From Bdellovibrionales bacterium (GTDB taxonomy: Bacteria; Bdellovibrionota; Bdellovibrionia; Bdellovibrionales; UBA840): a stretch of DNA of 6,990 nucleotides. Within the stretch, counting starts at the first letter, position 1, and each line of letters begins with the position of its first letter. The DNA lies in assembly GCA_020434605.1 (NCBI GenBank), contig JAGRAL010000162.1, forward strand, positions 1 to 6,990. Direction: 5' to 3'. The position numbers and the translations under genes are program-made. The notes under the pieces are model-generated. The model saw only the letters and a program-made list of their open reading frames with translations, ran no database searches and had not been told where the DNA came from. Shown in pieces: positions 1 to 5,753 of the stretch.

Positions 1-528
1 GGCTTTAAAAGATTTAAGTCTGTTAACATCTACTGTAAAGTGGTTAGCCCTAAATCCAAAAGCAGAAAGCCAGCCAGCATATTCACTTTCGTCAGCAAGG
101 CGTAGGTAGTCAGAGTGCTTCATGTTCCAAAGCCTGCCTGAAACCGAAAAGTTAAAGTCATCTATATTATGATCTTTAATTTGGGATAAAATAGTCTCAG
201 TTTGTGTTTTTAAGAAAGGTGAGAACTCAGACCACTTTAACTCACTGATAAAGATTTTAGGCAGTTCCTTGTTTTCATGCTCGTAATGTTTTGCAAATAA
301 TTTTTTTTGTACAAACTCATATTCGCCCATGGCTTTATAGCCAGCTTTGACAAAAGGCTTTGCAAAGGTATCAATGCCAACTTTGCCTTCGTAGGTTCTA
401 AATGCAATGTGGTCATTAAACACAGTGTCTCCGCGCTCTAAAAATAAACTATGAATCTTTTTTGCGGATGGATTTAAACTAGTGTAATCGGTCCAAAGTT
501 TATCTAAAAGATTGCGTAATTCCTGCAT
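1..528 (-). CDS. DUF1338 family protein (2-oxoadipate dioxygenase/decarboxylase superfamily), N-terminal part, runs off the left edge
   Basis: The reading frame stays open for 176 codons from the ATG at 528 down to base 1, so the C-terminal part lies outside the window. Residues 38-45 (FNDHIAFR) and 160-165 (RANHFT) match the two conserved histidine segments of the DUF1338 fold. His40 and His163 are the expected metal ligands and Arg44 lies in the HxxxR pattern. FISEL near the middle is also typical. Well-studied members such as Pseudomonas HglS convert 2-oxoadipate to D-2-hydroxyglutarate with a non-haem metal in D-lysine breakdown. This protein looks like the shorter, plant/Bacteroidetes-like branch, so its exact substrate is uncertain. 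The start is chosen because GAGG at 534-537 sits five bases upstream. The ATG at 530-532 is out of frame and stops after ten codons. The enzyme is probably cytoplasmic, as there is no signal peptide. Confidence 0.8.
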   Translation of the reverse strand, partial: MQELRNLLDKLWTDYTSLNPSAKKIHSLFLERGDTVFNDHIAFRTYEGKVGIDTFAKPFVKAGYKAMGEYEFVQKKLFAKHYEHENKELPKIFISELKWSEFSPFLKTQTETILSQIKDHNIDDFNFSVSGRLWNMKHSDYLRLADESEYAGWLSAFGFRANHFTVDVNRLKSFKA

Positions 529-545
529 ACATACCTCGTTAAAAA

Positions 546-574
546 AGTATCTCGCTTAGTATTTTTGTTTACAA
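546..574 (-). promoter_or_regulatory. Candidate sigma70-type promoter of the DUF1338 gene
   Basis: On the minus strand TTGTAA (574-569) is followed after 17 bases by GATACT (551-546). Each matches four of six consensus bases, and the pair lies just upstream of the GAGG ribosome binding site and the start at 528. The call rests only on position and consensus match, and AT-rich DNA gives many chance matches. Confidence 0.3.
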
Positions 575-621
575 GTTTTCTTTTCTTGACCCCTTGTGTG
601 ATTTGTTAGATTTAAAGGGTA

Positions 622-951
622 ATGAAGCGTAAAAACTGTCCATCTTGTCAAAAAAAATTACCCTTATTTTTATTCAGTGCTAATCGCCGCATCGAGGCTG
701 ATAAAGAAGGTGTTACATTTGTTTGCCCGCATTGCCAGTCAAAATTAAGGGCTCACAGTAACGAAGCTCATCAAAGAAACTTTATGTTGATACTTTTAGT
801 ACCACTTCTTGTGAGCCCTGCTGTTATTTATATGCATAATTATGTCCCCGAAAAATTTCGCGTGTTCTATTACATAATTATTTATGCGGGCCTCATTACC
901 CATTTAGTTCTTTCTGGCCAGCATAAAATGGATATTACAGACATAAAGTAA
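622..951 (+). CDS. Small zinc-ribbon membrane protein of unknown function
   Basis: This 109-residue protein has two CxxC knuckles, Cys6/Cys9 (CPSC) and Cys35/Cys38 (CPHC), that should form an N-terminal zinc ribbon. Two hydrophobic stretches follow, at about residues 54-71 and 80-98, giving a likely two-helix inner-membrane anchor with the ribbon in the cytoplasm. I do not recognise a specific family; many small bacterial zinc-ribbon membrane proteins look like this, and function cannot be inferred. The start has AAAGGG at 614-619, only two bases from the ATG, which is very close for a ribosome binding site. TTGACC at 586-591 could be a -35 element, but no well-spaced -10 follows it. The gene is divergent from the DUF1338 gene and stands alone. 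The paired cysteines and a clean hydrophobicity pattern make it credible as a real gene. Confidence 0.75.
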   Translation: MKRKNCPSCQKKLPLFLFSANRRIEADKEGVTFVCPHCQSKLRAHSNEAHQRNFMLILLVPLLVSPAVIYMHNYVPEKFRVFYYIIIYAGLITHLVLSGQHKMDITDIK

Positions 952-997
952 TAGTTCATATATTTTTCCAAGCACTGCGTTAAGAATCTCATTTCAT

Positions 998-1024
998 GAA
1001 TTAGTTTGTTAATTCGCTTTTTTT
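998..1024 (+). terminator. Weak hairpin followed by a T-run, possible terminator of the zinc-ribbon gene
   Basis: GAATTA (998-1003) and TAATTC (1010-1015) form an inverted repeat around a six-base loop. Seven consecutive T follow at 1018-1024, some 46 bases after the stop codon of the zinc-ribbon gene. The stem has only one G-C pair, so termination would be weak. The repeat could equally be a protein-binding site upstream of the protease gene. Confidence 0.3.
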
Positions 1025-1029
1025 GTATG

Positions 1030-1045
1030 TACGATTTACTACGAT
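1030..1045 (+). repeat. Direct repeat TACGAT-N4-TACGAT upstream of the protease gene
   Basis: Two identical TACGAT hexamers start at 1030 and 1040, exactly one helical turn apart. A possible -10 element (ACTAAT, 1064-1069) lies downstream. With a 17-base spacer its -35 position would be 1041-1046, overlapping the second repeat, and that position does not resemble TTGACA. This layout would suit a promoter that needs an activator binding tandem half-sites, but the function is inferred from spacing alone. Confidence 0.3.
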
Positions 1046-1095
1046 GTCTTTCATTTAGACGTTACTAATAGTTTCGCAGAACAGGGAGGTCGCGA

Positions 1096-2673
1096 ATGCA
1101 GGGGAAAAAAATCACCAGTCTATTATATATAGTGCTTGCATGCACTGTTATGAGCCAGGCACAAGCTGCCGAGGTTGTATCACTTGCTCAAGTTAAGCTA
1201 AAGAGTTTATCAACAGATGCCGTTTATTCGCTAGCTGCTGATTCTACATTTAGTGTTATCAAGAGTGAGAATTTAAAAGACGGATCTTCATATACGAAGA
1301 GCCAACAAATGTTCAAAGGTGTGCCGGTATGGGGATACCAGGCAGTAGTATCTACGGACAGCTTTGGTTCAGTAATGAATCGTCACGGTTATGTTGTTAG
1401 TGGTATCAGCCAAGATGTTCAAGATGTTACAGCAAAGTTAACATCTGTTGAAGCCATCGCATTTGCTAAGGCTGATTTCATGAAAAAGAATATCAGAAGT
1501 TCTGAGTGGATTTTTGATAACATGAATGCAGTTAAAGTTATCTTTATTGATGACTCTAATGTTGCAAAGCTTGCATACAGAGTTAGCTTTTTAGCAGATA
1601 CTAAAACTCCAGGTAACCCATTTAGAGGTGAGTTTTACATTGATGCAAAAACTGCTAAAATTTTACAAGCTAGAAATATTTTAGCTAATCACGATGCTAC
1701 TGGCCCAGGCGGTAACTTAAAGACTGGAAAATATCACTACGGTGTTGATTTCCCAGCTTTAGATGCAACTGCTAATGGTAACCAATGTCAGCTTAAGTCT
1801 ACAAATGTAGCTACGATTGACTTAAAAAATGAAGGTTCTGGAAATCCAAACGGGGATTCAGGATTAAACACTACTCCGCATACATTTACTTGTAGCGAAA
1901 ACACTGATAGAGAAATCAATGGTGCTTACTCGCCATTAAATGATGCTCACTTTTTTGGTACAACGGTGTTTAACATGTATCAAACTTGGTACGGCGTTAA
2001 CCCACTTAAAACTAGCTTAACTTTACGTGTTCACTACGCAAAAGAGTTTGAAAACGCGTTTTGGGATGGTAAGCAAATGACTTTTGGGGATGGTAAAGAT
2101 TTATTTTACCCACTAGTTGTTCTTGATGTTACAGCTCACGAAGTGAGTCACGGTTTTACAGAGTTTAACTCTGGTCTTGAGTACGCTAACCAATCTGGTG
2201 GTATCAATGAAGCTTTCTCTGATATCGCAGGTGAAGCGGCTGAGTACTTTGCTAGAGGAAAAAATGACTTCCTAGTTGGTGGTGAAGTGGCTAAGAACTT
2301 AGAAGCTCTACGTTTTATGGCTGATCCAACTAAAGATGGTAAGTCTATTGATAACGTATCAAAGTTCGTATGGACTAACGATACAATTTGTATGCTATGT
2401 ACAATCTTAAGAAATGAGTTTTGTGCTAGCGTATGTACAGACGTGCATCACAGTAGCGGTATTTACAACAAAGCATTTCACTTGATTGCTACTTCGAACG
2501 GTTGGGATACAAAGAAAGCATTTGATATATTTGTACTTGCTAACCAAAAGTTCTGGACTCCTAAAACTACTTTTGCTGATGGTGCAAAAGGTGTGATGGA
2601 TGCTGCTGGTCAACTTAAATACAACCAAGATGATGTTAAAAAAGCTTTTGCTGCGGTTGGAATCAATCTGTAA
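1096..2673 (+). CDS. Secreted M4-family zinc metalloprotease precursor, elastase (LasB)/vibriolysin-like
   Basis: This is a 525-residue thermolysin-family preproenzyme. Residues 1-24 form a signal peptide ending AQA; Cys16 after VLA is a weaker lipobox alternative. An FTP-type propeptide region (about 50-95, with FKGVPVWGYQ) and a PepSY-like region (about 115-190) follow. Mature enzyme should begin near residue 199, just before GPGGN (203-207), where LasB is autoprocessed. Zinc ligands are His348, His352 (HEVSH) and Glu372, with catalytic Glu349, Asp376 following Glu372, and proton-donor His451 in the HHSSGIYNKA segment. Cys231 and Cys266 match the first LasB disulfide; the C-terminal LasB disulfide cysteines are absent. 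Residues 425-448 carry an extra segment of about 20 residues with four cysteines. There is no C-terminal PPC domain. GGGAGGT at 1084-1090, five bases upstream, fixes the start. Its likely role is degrading extracellular or prey protein (inference). Confidence 0.95.
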   Translation: MQGKKITSLLYIVLACTVMSQAQAAEVVSLAQVKLKSLSTDAVYSLAADSTFSVIKSENLKDGSSYTKSQQMFKGVPVWGYQAVVSTDSFGSVMNRHGYVVSGISQDVQDVTAKLTSVEAIAFAKADFMKKNIRSSEWIFDNMNAVKVIFIDDSNVAKLAYRVSFLADTKTPGNPFRGEFYIDAKTAKILQARNILANHDATGPGGNLKTGKYHYGVDFPALDATANGNQCQLKSTNVATIDLKNEGSGNPNGDSGLNTTPHTFTCSENTDREINGAYSPLNDAHFFGTTVFNMYQTWYGVNPLKTSLTLRVHYAKEFENAFWDGKQMTFGDGKDLFYPLVVLDVTAHEVSHGFTEFNSGLEYANQSGGINEAFSDIAGEAAEYFARGKNDFLVGGEVAKNLEALRFMADPTKDGKSIDNVSKFVWTNDTICMLCTILRNEFCASVCTDVHHSSGIYNKAFHLIATSNGWDTKKAFDIFVLANQKFWTPKTTFADGAKGVMDAAGQLKYNQDDVKKAFAAVGINL

Positions 2674-2695
2674 TTTAAAATTACATTTGCAGAGT

Positions 2696-2721
2696 AAAAG
2701 GGTTGCGTATGCAGCCCTTTT
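2696..2721 (+). terminator. Intrinsic terminator of the protease gene, overlapping the end of the convergent gene
   Basis: AAAAGGGTTGC (2696-2706) pairs over 11 bp, with one G-U, to GCAGCCCTTTT (2711-2721) around a GTAT loop. The T-rich stretch TTTTATTTTTT (2718-2728) follows on the plus strand, 22 bases after the protease stop. The right arm and T-run overlap the last two lysine codons and the TAA of the minus-strand transporter gene. In the minus direction the hairpin is followed only by TTTTACTC, so it should terminate mainly plus-strand transcripts. Confidence 0.85.
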
Positions 2722-3379
2722 ATTTTTTACGGAGGTATCTTGTTGCTAAGTAGTGGCCTAAATAGATTAAGGGCGTAAGGGCAACAGCAATGCCCAGTTT
2801 ATAGGTGTAGTTAGTAAAGGATAGGCTTATATAATTGGCGGTAGTGATCTTGCCTGGAAGCCAAAATGCGATGCCACCAACAATAAAAGTGTCTATCAAT
2901 TGTGAGATTGCTGTAGAGCCGGTCGCACGAAGCCATAGTTTTTTATTTCCTGTCCTAGTTTTAAAAAACCAAAATATTGCCACGTCCAAAAGTTGTGAAA
3001 ATAAAAAGGCAGTAATACTTCCTATGATAATCCAGTTTGATTGCCCAAAGACAACTTGAAAAGAGTGATCATCTACCGGAGAAAAGTTGACAGCAGGAAT
3101 TTGAAGAGCCAAAAATAGAATCATAAATGTAAAAGCGATTAAGCCCACAGCTGAAAAGGTAAGAAACTTTACCCCATCTTTTCCGTAGTGCTCATTGATA
3201 AGATCTGTAGTTAAGAAAACCACAGGCCAAGGTAAGATACCCATACTCATTACAAATGGGCCAAAGGCAAATAGCTTACCACCTATAAGTTCAGCCACGA
3301 TTGCGTTCGTGATAAAAATACCACCTAATAATAAAAATACTTTATCTCTTCGGCTTAAGCTTTGTTTATCTGACATCAT
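2720..3379 (-). CDS. yhhQ: Queuosine precursor transporter, YhhQ/QPTR family (DUF165)
   Basis: This 219-residue protein has about six hydrophobic membrane segments, roughly at residues 13-34, 38-58, 70-94, 115-139, 155-175 and 187-209. Family hallmarks are TDLINEHYGK (58-67) after the second helix and the repeated SQLLD (128-132) and SQLID (159-163) motifs. Length matches the family. Characterised members import the deazaguanine precursors preQ0 or preQ1 across the inner membrane, for insertion into the wobble position of GUN tRNAs by Tgt. No other queuosine gene is visible here, and substrate preference cannot be read from sequence. The start could be either of two consecutive ATGs (3377-3379 or 3374-3376). 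Only a weak GGA lies upstream. The gene begins 20 bases after the stop of the 361-residue gene and is probably co-transcribed with it, although a TATAAT lies in the gap. Confidence 0.9.
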   Translation of the reverse strand: MMSDKQSLSRRDKVFLLLGGIFITNAIVAELIGGKLFAFGPFVMSMGILPWPVVFLTTDLINEHYGKDGVKFLTFSAVGLIAFTFMILFLALQIPAVNFSPVDDHSFQVVFGQSNWIIIGSITAFLFSQLLDVAIFWFFKTRTGNKKLWLRATGSTAISQLIDTFIVGGIAFWLPGKITTANYISLSFTNYTYKLGIAVALTPLIYLGHYLATRYLRKK

Positions 3380-3388
3380 CTGGTTCCA

Positions 3389-3394
3389 ATTATA
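3389..3394 (-). promoter_or_regulatory. TATAAT hexamer in the 20-base gap before yhhQ
   Basis: A perfect -10 consensus ends nine bases before the first yhhQ ATG. No -35-like hexamer sits 16-18 bases upstream, where the sequence is the end of the preceding gene. It could drive yhhQ with almost no leader, or be a chance match in AT-rich DNA. Confidence 0.25.
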
Positions 3395-3399
3395 GAGCG

Positions 3400-4485
3400 T
3401 TACTGTAAATTTCTTAGCTCTTGTTTTTGCTGAAAGACGATTTCGATCATTAGGTAGTAGACCGGCATTTCTTCTAAGCTAATAGATGGATTATTTTTAC
3501 GGTATTCTTTTAAGTCTAAAAGCATTCTTACCTCAGTCTTTGGATCAAAATTTTCATTCATATAAGAGCTAAAGTCTTTGTATATGAAGGTTTTCGACTC
3601 AGGTATCAAGTTGGTGGCTATCAGCTCTTTTTCGTTGGCTGCTTGTAATAAATCAAAGGCATTTAATAAAAGTTGCATATCTAAAGCCGCACTATTTTCT
3701 GATTCAATCACAGATAGAATTTCATCTTTTTTGGTTTGCACAATGAACTTTGCTTGGACTTTTGTGTACAAAAAAGTTCCAAGTCCCAATCCTAAAGACC
3801 CAACGCTAGTATAAAAAAGTGGAGCTCTAAGGCGTGTCGGAATTTTAGATCCAAAAAAACGTCCAATCCCAACATACCAACGACTGTTTTTAATGACCTT
3901 GCCTAAGACCCCGATAACCTTACCACCGCTTAGTGTGATACCAATTTCGGTAGCTAGAGTTGACTCTTGATCGGCAATAACAATCGCTGCGGCTAATTGA
4001 TTGATATCCGTTTTAGATACGCTGTTTAGGCAGTGCACAGCTCCTTTTAAAAAGCCATCTGAGTTGATTAAAAATTTTGTGTACATTGAATTGAACCAAC
4101 TCTCAAAGTCAAAAAATCCGACATTAGCTATTTCGATATAGTCAGCTTTTAATCCACCGATCGCACTAAACGAATGCATAGTGCCTTCAGCAATAACTTT
4201 ACCCCAGGCTGCACCTGCCTCATCAAGGCTAAACATATATCTGCCGTGATAGGGGTGTGGCCCCATGCCAGCTGCTCTTCGGTAACCTTCGCATAATTGT
4301 AATGTGGTTTTATAGGCTTCTTTTTCTACGGTTTCTTTATAAGCTTTAAGGCGATCGATAGCCTCTTGATTTCCAATCTCTTCGATTTGCTGTTCGGCAT
4401 CTACGACCTCTTGGTTAAATAACATCTCTTGTGCAGTGGCGTTTAACCCGATTAGGTATAAGAAAAAAACACTAAGCTTAAGCAT
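3400..4485 (-). CDS. Exported protein of unknown function with a glycine-rich hydrophobic segment
   Basis: I do not recognise this 361-residue protein. Residues 1-19 look like a signal peptide (MLK, hydrophobic core, ATAQ), so it should be exported. A helical, charged stretch (about 25-62) follows. A tract with MGPHPYHGRY (74-83) lies between the only two cysteines, Cys65 and Cys152, which could form a disulfide in the periplasm. A moderately hydrophobic region (about 163-195) precedes a basic stretch and a strong glycine-rich hydrophobic segment (about 219-241, with SLGLGLGTF) able to span a membrane. The C-terminal 120 residues look mainly helical and charged. No recognisable ribosome binding site precedes the ATG, but a TATAAT ends six bases before it. 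The gene precedes yhhQ by 20 bases and follows another exported unknown of similar layout. Real-gene confidence comes from the signal peptide, length and coherent composition. Confidence 0.8.
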   Translation of the reverse strand: MLKLSVFFLYLIGLNATAQEMLFNQEVVDAEQQIEEIGNQEAIDRLKAYKETVEKEAYKTTLQLCEGYRRAAGMGPHPYHGRYMFSLDEAGAAWGKVIAEGTMHSFSAIGGLKADYIEIANVGFFDFESWFNSMYTKFLINSDGFLKGAVHCLNSVSKTDINQLAAAIVIADQESTLATEIGITLSGGKVIGVLGKVIKNSRWYVGIGRFFGSKIPTRLRAPLFYTSVGSLGLGLGTFLYTKVQAKFIVQTKKDEILSVIESENSAALDMQLLLNAFDLLQAANEKELIATNLIPESKTFIYKDFSSYMNENFDPKTEVRMLLDLKEYRKNNPSISLEEMPVYYLMIEIVFQQKQELRNLQ

Positions 4486-4491
4486 GTGGCG

Positions 4492-4497
4492 ATTATA
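4492..4497 (-). promoter_or_regulatory. Candidate -10 element (TATAAT) six bases before the 361-residue gene
   Basis: On the minus strand TATAAT is followed by CGCCAC and then the ATG at 4485. Transcription would be expected to start at or next to the start codon, giving a leaderless mRNA. This fits the absence of any Shine-Dalgarno-like sequence. No good -35 hexamer is seen 16-18 bases upstream. Confidence 0.4.
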
Positions 4498-4593
4498 TAG
4501 TAAATAGATAGCATATTCTATGGGAATGTCGGAGTGGTGTAGACTCTATAAAGCTGTAAAAAAATTGTTCAGATCAGAGAGGGATTAGATATA

Positions 4594-4619
4594 AAAAAGG
4601 GGCCTTAAGACCCCTTTTT
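4594..4619 (-). terminator. Intrinsic terminator of the 306-residue gene
   Basis: On the minus strand AAAAAGGGG (4619-4611) pairs perfectly over 9 bp with CCCCTTTTT (4602-4594) around an eight-base loop. A run of T continues past the stem (TTTTTTAT to 4591). It starts seven bases after the stop codon at 4627, separating this gene from the 361-residue gene downstream. The stem is symmetric, but no plus-strand gene ends here. Confidence 0.9.
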
Positions 4620-4626
4620 AGATGCT

Positions 4627-5547
4627 CTATTCAAAACCGTTTGCAGATTCTTGTTCGTATGCGTTTACCGCATCTAAAAACTCTTGCATACGAGCTTCTA
4701 CATCTTTTGTCGCTTGTTCGTCTAACTGAGTTTCAACTGCCTTAGCAGCGTCTTCGTTAACTGCTGGGCTTACTGCAGTTTCAGGCACTTGTACTTCTAT
4801 AGTAACAGCCTTTACTTCATCTTCAGTGATTGTTGCATCAAAAGCTCTTTCTAGTTTAGCAATGTCTTGGTTTAGCTTGTTTTTTAACTCGGCACCGTCA
4901 TCACTTAGTTGTAATATGTATGCATCACTTGTAGCCCAAGTTACAACACCAAGGCCGGCAGTAAGAATTAGTAGTCTGCCACCGTGACGTATACCACGGC
5001 CAATCGCACGAAATGATGGGCGAGTAGCAAGGTGTGATCTAACTGCTAACTTTGCGCCGTAATCACGAACTACTAGGTTTTCTACGATTTCTGTAGTTCT
5101 TGGCGATCCATTATTTAGTCTTTCTGCGCGTCTTAAAGCTTTCGCAATTGTGCGAGCTTGTCTTTCAAGAGCTTGGTGAGCTTGCACCCATGATTTTGTG
5201 CTAGTGCTAGGAGTAAGGGCGTTTAGTACTTTCCAAGATCCAACAGCCAGGCCTGCATCAGCAACAGCTACACCAAAAGCAGCTGGGATTGCGATTTCGC
5301 GAGGTTGTAAGTTGTTTAATCCTAACTCGCGATTTACTTGCTCGTTTAACTCGATAGAGTAAACAATCGCTCGTTTTAAAAGTAACTCTGCGTAAACAGC
5401 GCTAGCAGCAGATGCCTTAGCACTTGCAGCTTTTACTTTAGCTATGGTGATAGCTGTGTTGGTTTCTTTTGGCTCAGAAGCGGTATTAGCTGCTAAAGCC
5501 ATATTTGATATGGCAAGTACTGCCAATAGGGAAAATAAGTATTTCAT
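4627..5547 (-). CDS. Exported alanine-rich protein of unknown function
   Basis: I do not recognise this 306-residue protein. Residues 1-19 are a clear signal peptide (MKY, hydrophobic core, MALA before Ala20), so it should leave the cytoplasm. An alanine-rich, probably helical segment (33-60) is followed by a small-residue hydrophobic stretch (85-110). A basic, arginine-rich region follows (about 114-191, including RRAER and AIGRGIRHGGR). A second hydrophobic segment (191-207) could span or insert into a membrane. The C-terminal part (215-306) is acidic and probably coiled. There are no cysteines. CGGAG at 5555-5559, seven bases upstream, supports the start at 5547. An eight-base C tract on this strand (5561-5568) lies just upstream. 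Its own terminator makes it monocistronic. Layout resembles the downstream 361-residue protein. It could be an envelope-associated or structural protein, but nothing shows which. Confidence 0.8.
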   Translation of the reverse strand: MKYLFSLLAVLAISNMALAANTASEPKETNTAITIAKVKAASAKASAASAVYAELLLKRAIVYSIELNEQVNRELGLNNLQPREIAIPAAFGVAVADAGLAVGSWKVLNALTPSTSTKSWVQAHQALERQARTIAKALRRAERLNNGSPRTTEIVENLVVRDYGAKLAVRSHLATRPSFRAIGRGIRHGGRLLILTAGLGVVTWATSDAYILQLSDDGAELKNKLNQDIAKLERAFDATITEDEVKAVTIEVQVPETAVSPAVNEDAAKAVETQLDEQATKDVEARMQEFLDAVNAYEQESANGFE

Positions 5548-5560
5548 ACAAAAACTCCGT

Positions 5561-5568
5561 GGGGGGGG
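5561..5568. repeat. G8/C8 homopolymer tract in the 5' region of the 306-residue gene
   Basis: Eight consecutive G on the plus strand (C on the minus) stand out in AT-rich intergenic DNA. On the minus strand the tract lies between TATAAC (5573-5568, a possible -10) and the CGGAG ribosome binding site (5559-5555), so transcription would begin in or just after the tract. It is the longest G/C homopolymer I see in the window. Confidence 0.7.
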
Positions 5569-5718
5569 TTATAATTTGTTTGCTATGTAATAAATCTAGA
5601 GATTTTAATGAGCAACGCTATTTAAATTTTGTGCAATCTATTTATGGTGTGTTTAGAACTTATTCAATTTTTAAGGCGCCCTGGGAATTACGCAAACAGT
5701 CTGATCTCTTAGTAATAC

Positions 5719-5746
5719 TTGCTAAAAGCAGTAAAATCCTTAATAT
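5719..5746 (+). promoter_or_regulatory. Candidate pheS promoter placing the transcript start at the ATG
   Basis: TTGCTA (5719-5724) and TAATAT (5741-5746) are 16 bases apart, each matching four of six sigma70 consensus positions. The -10-like hexamer ends seven bases before the pheS ATG, so the mRNA would be nearly leaderless. CCTTAA (5738-5743) and TTAAGG (5747-5752) also form a small inverted repeat over the same bases. This is a consensus-match argument only. Confidence 0.3.
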
Positions 5747-5753
5747 TTAAGGG

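Noticed and set aside
1138..1143. Cys16 of the protease precursor as a lipoprotein cleavage site
   Set aside because: V-L-A-C is a poor lipobox and the signal peptidase I site AQA-A at residues 22-25 is better; LasB-like enzymes are soluble.
2407..2628. 73-codon minus-strand frame inside the protease gene
   Set aside because: It is antisense to the highly conserved catalytic region of the M4 protease and encodes nothing recognisable.
2835..3395. Two plus-strand frames (74 and 66 codons) opposite the transporter gene
   Set aside because: They mirror the hydrophobic codons of a clearly recognised membrane protein and have no supporting start signals.
3578..3814. 78-codon plus-strand frame opposite the 361-residue gene
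   Set aside because: It lies wholly within a longer frame that has a signal peptide, and it shows no ribosome binding site or motif.
4594..4619. The GGGG/CCCC hairpin as part of a small RNA gene
   Set aside because: Its position seven bases after a minus-strand stop codon with a T-run on that strand fully explains it as an intrinsic terminator.
5644..5712. 22-codon plus-strand frame as a pheS leader peptide
   Set aside because: It contains only one Phe codon, no Shine-Dalgarno sequence precedes it, and no attenuator hairpin follows.
5505..5750. 81-codon plus-strand open frame upstream of pheS
   Set aside because: It begins antisense inside the signal-peptide region of the 306-residue gene, runs through the G8 tract, has no good ribosome binding site and no recognisable motif.
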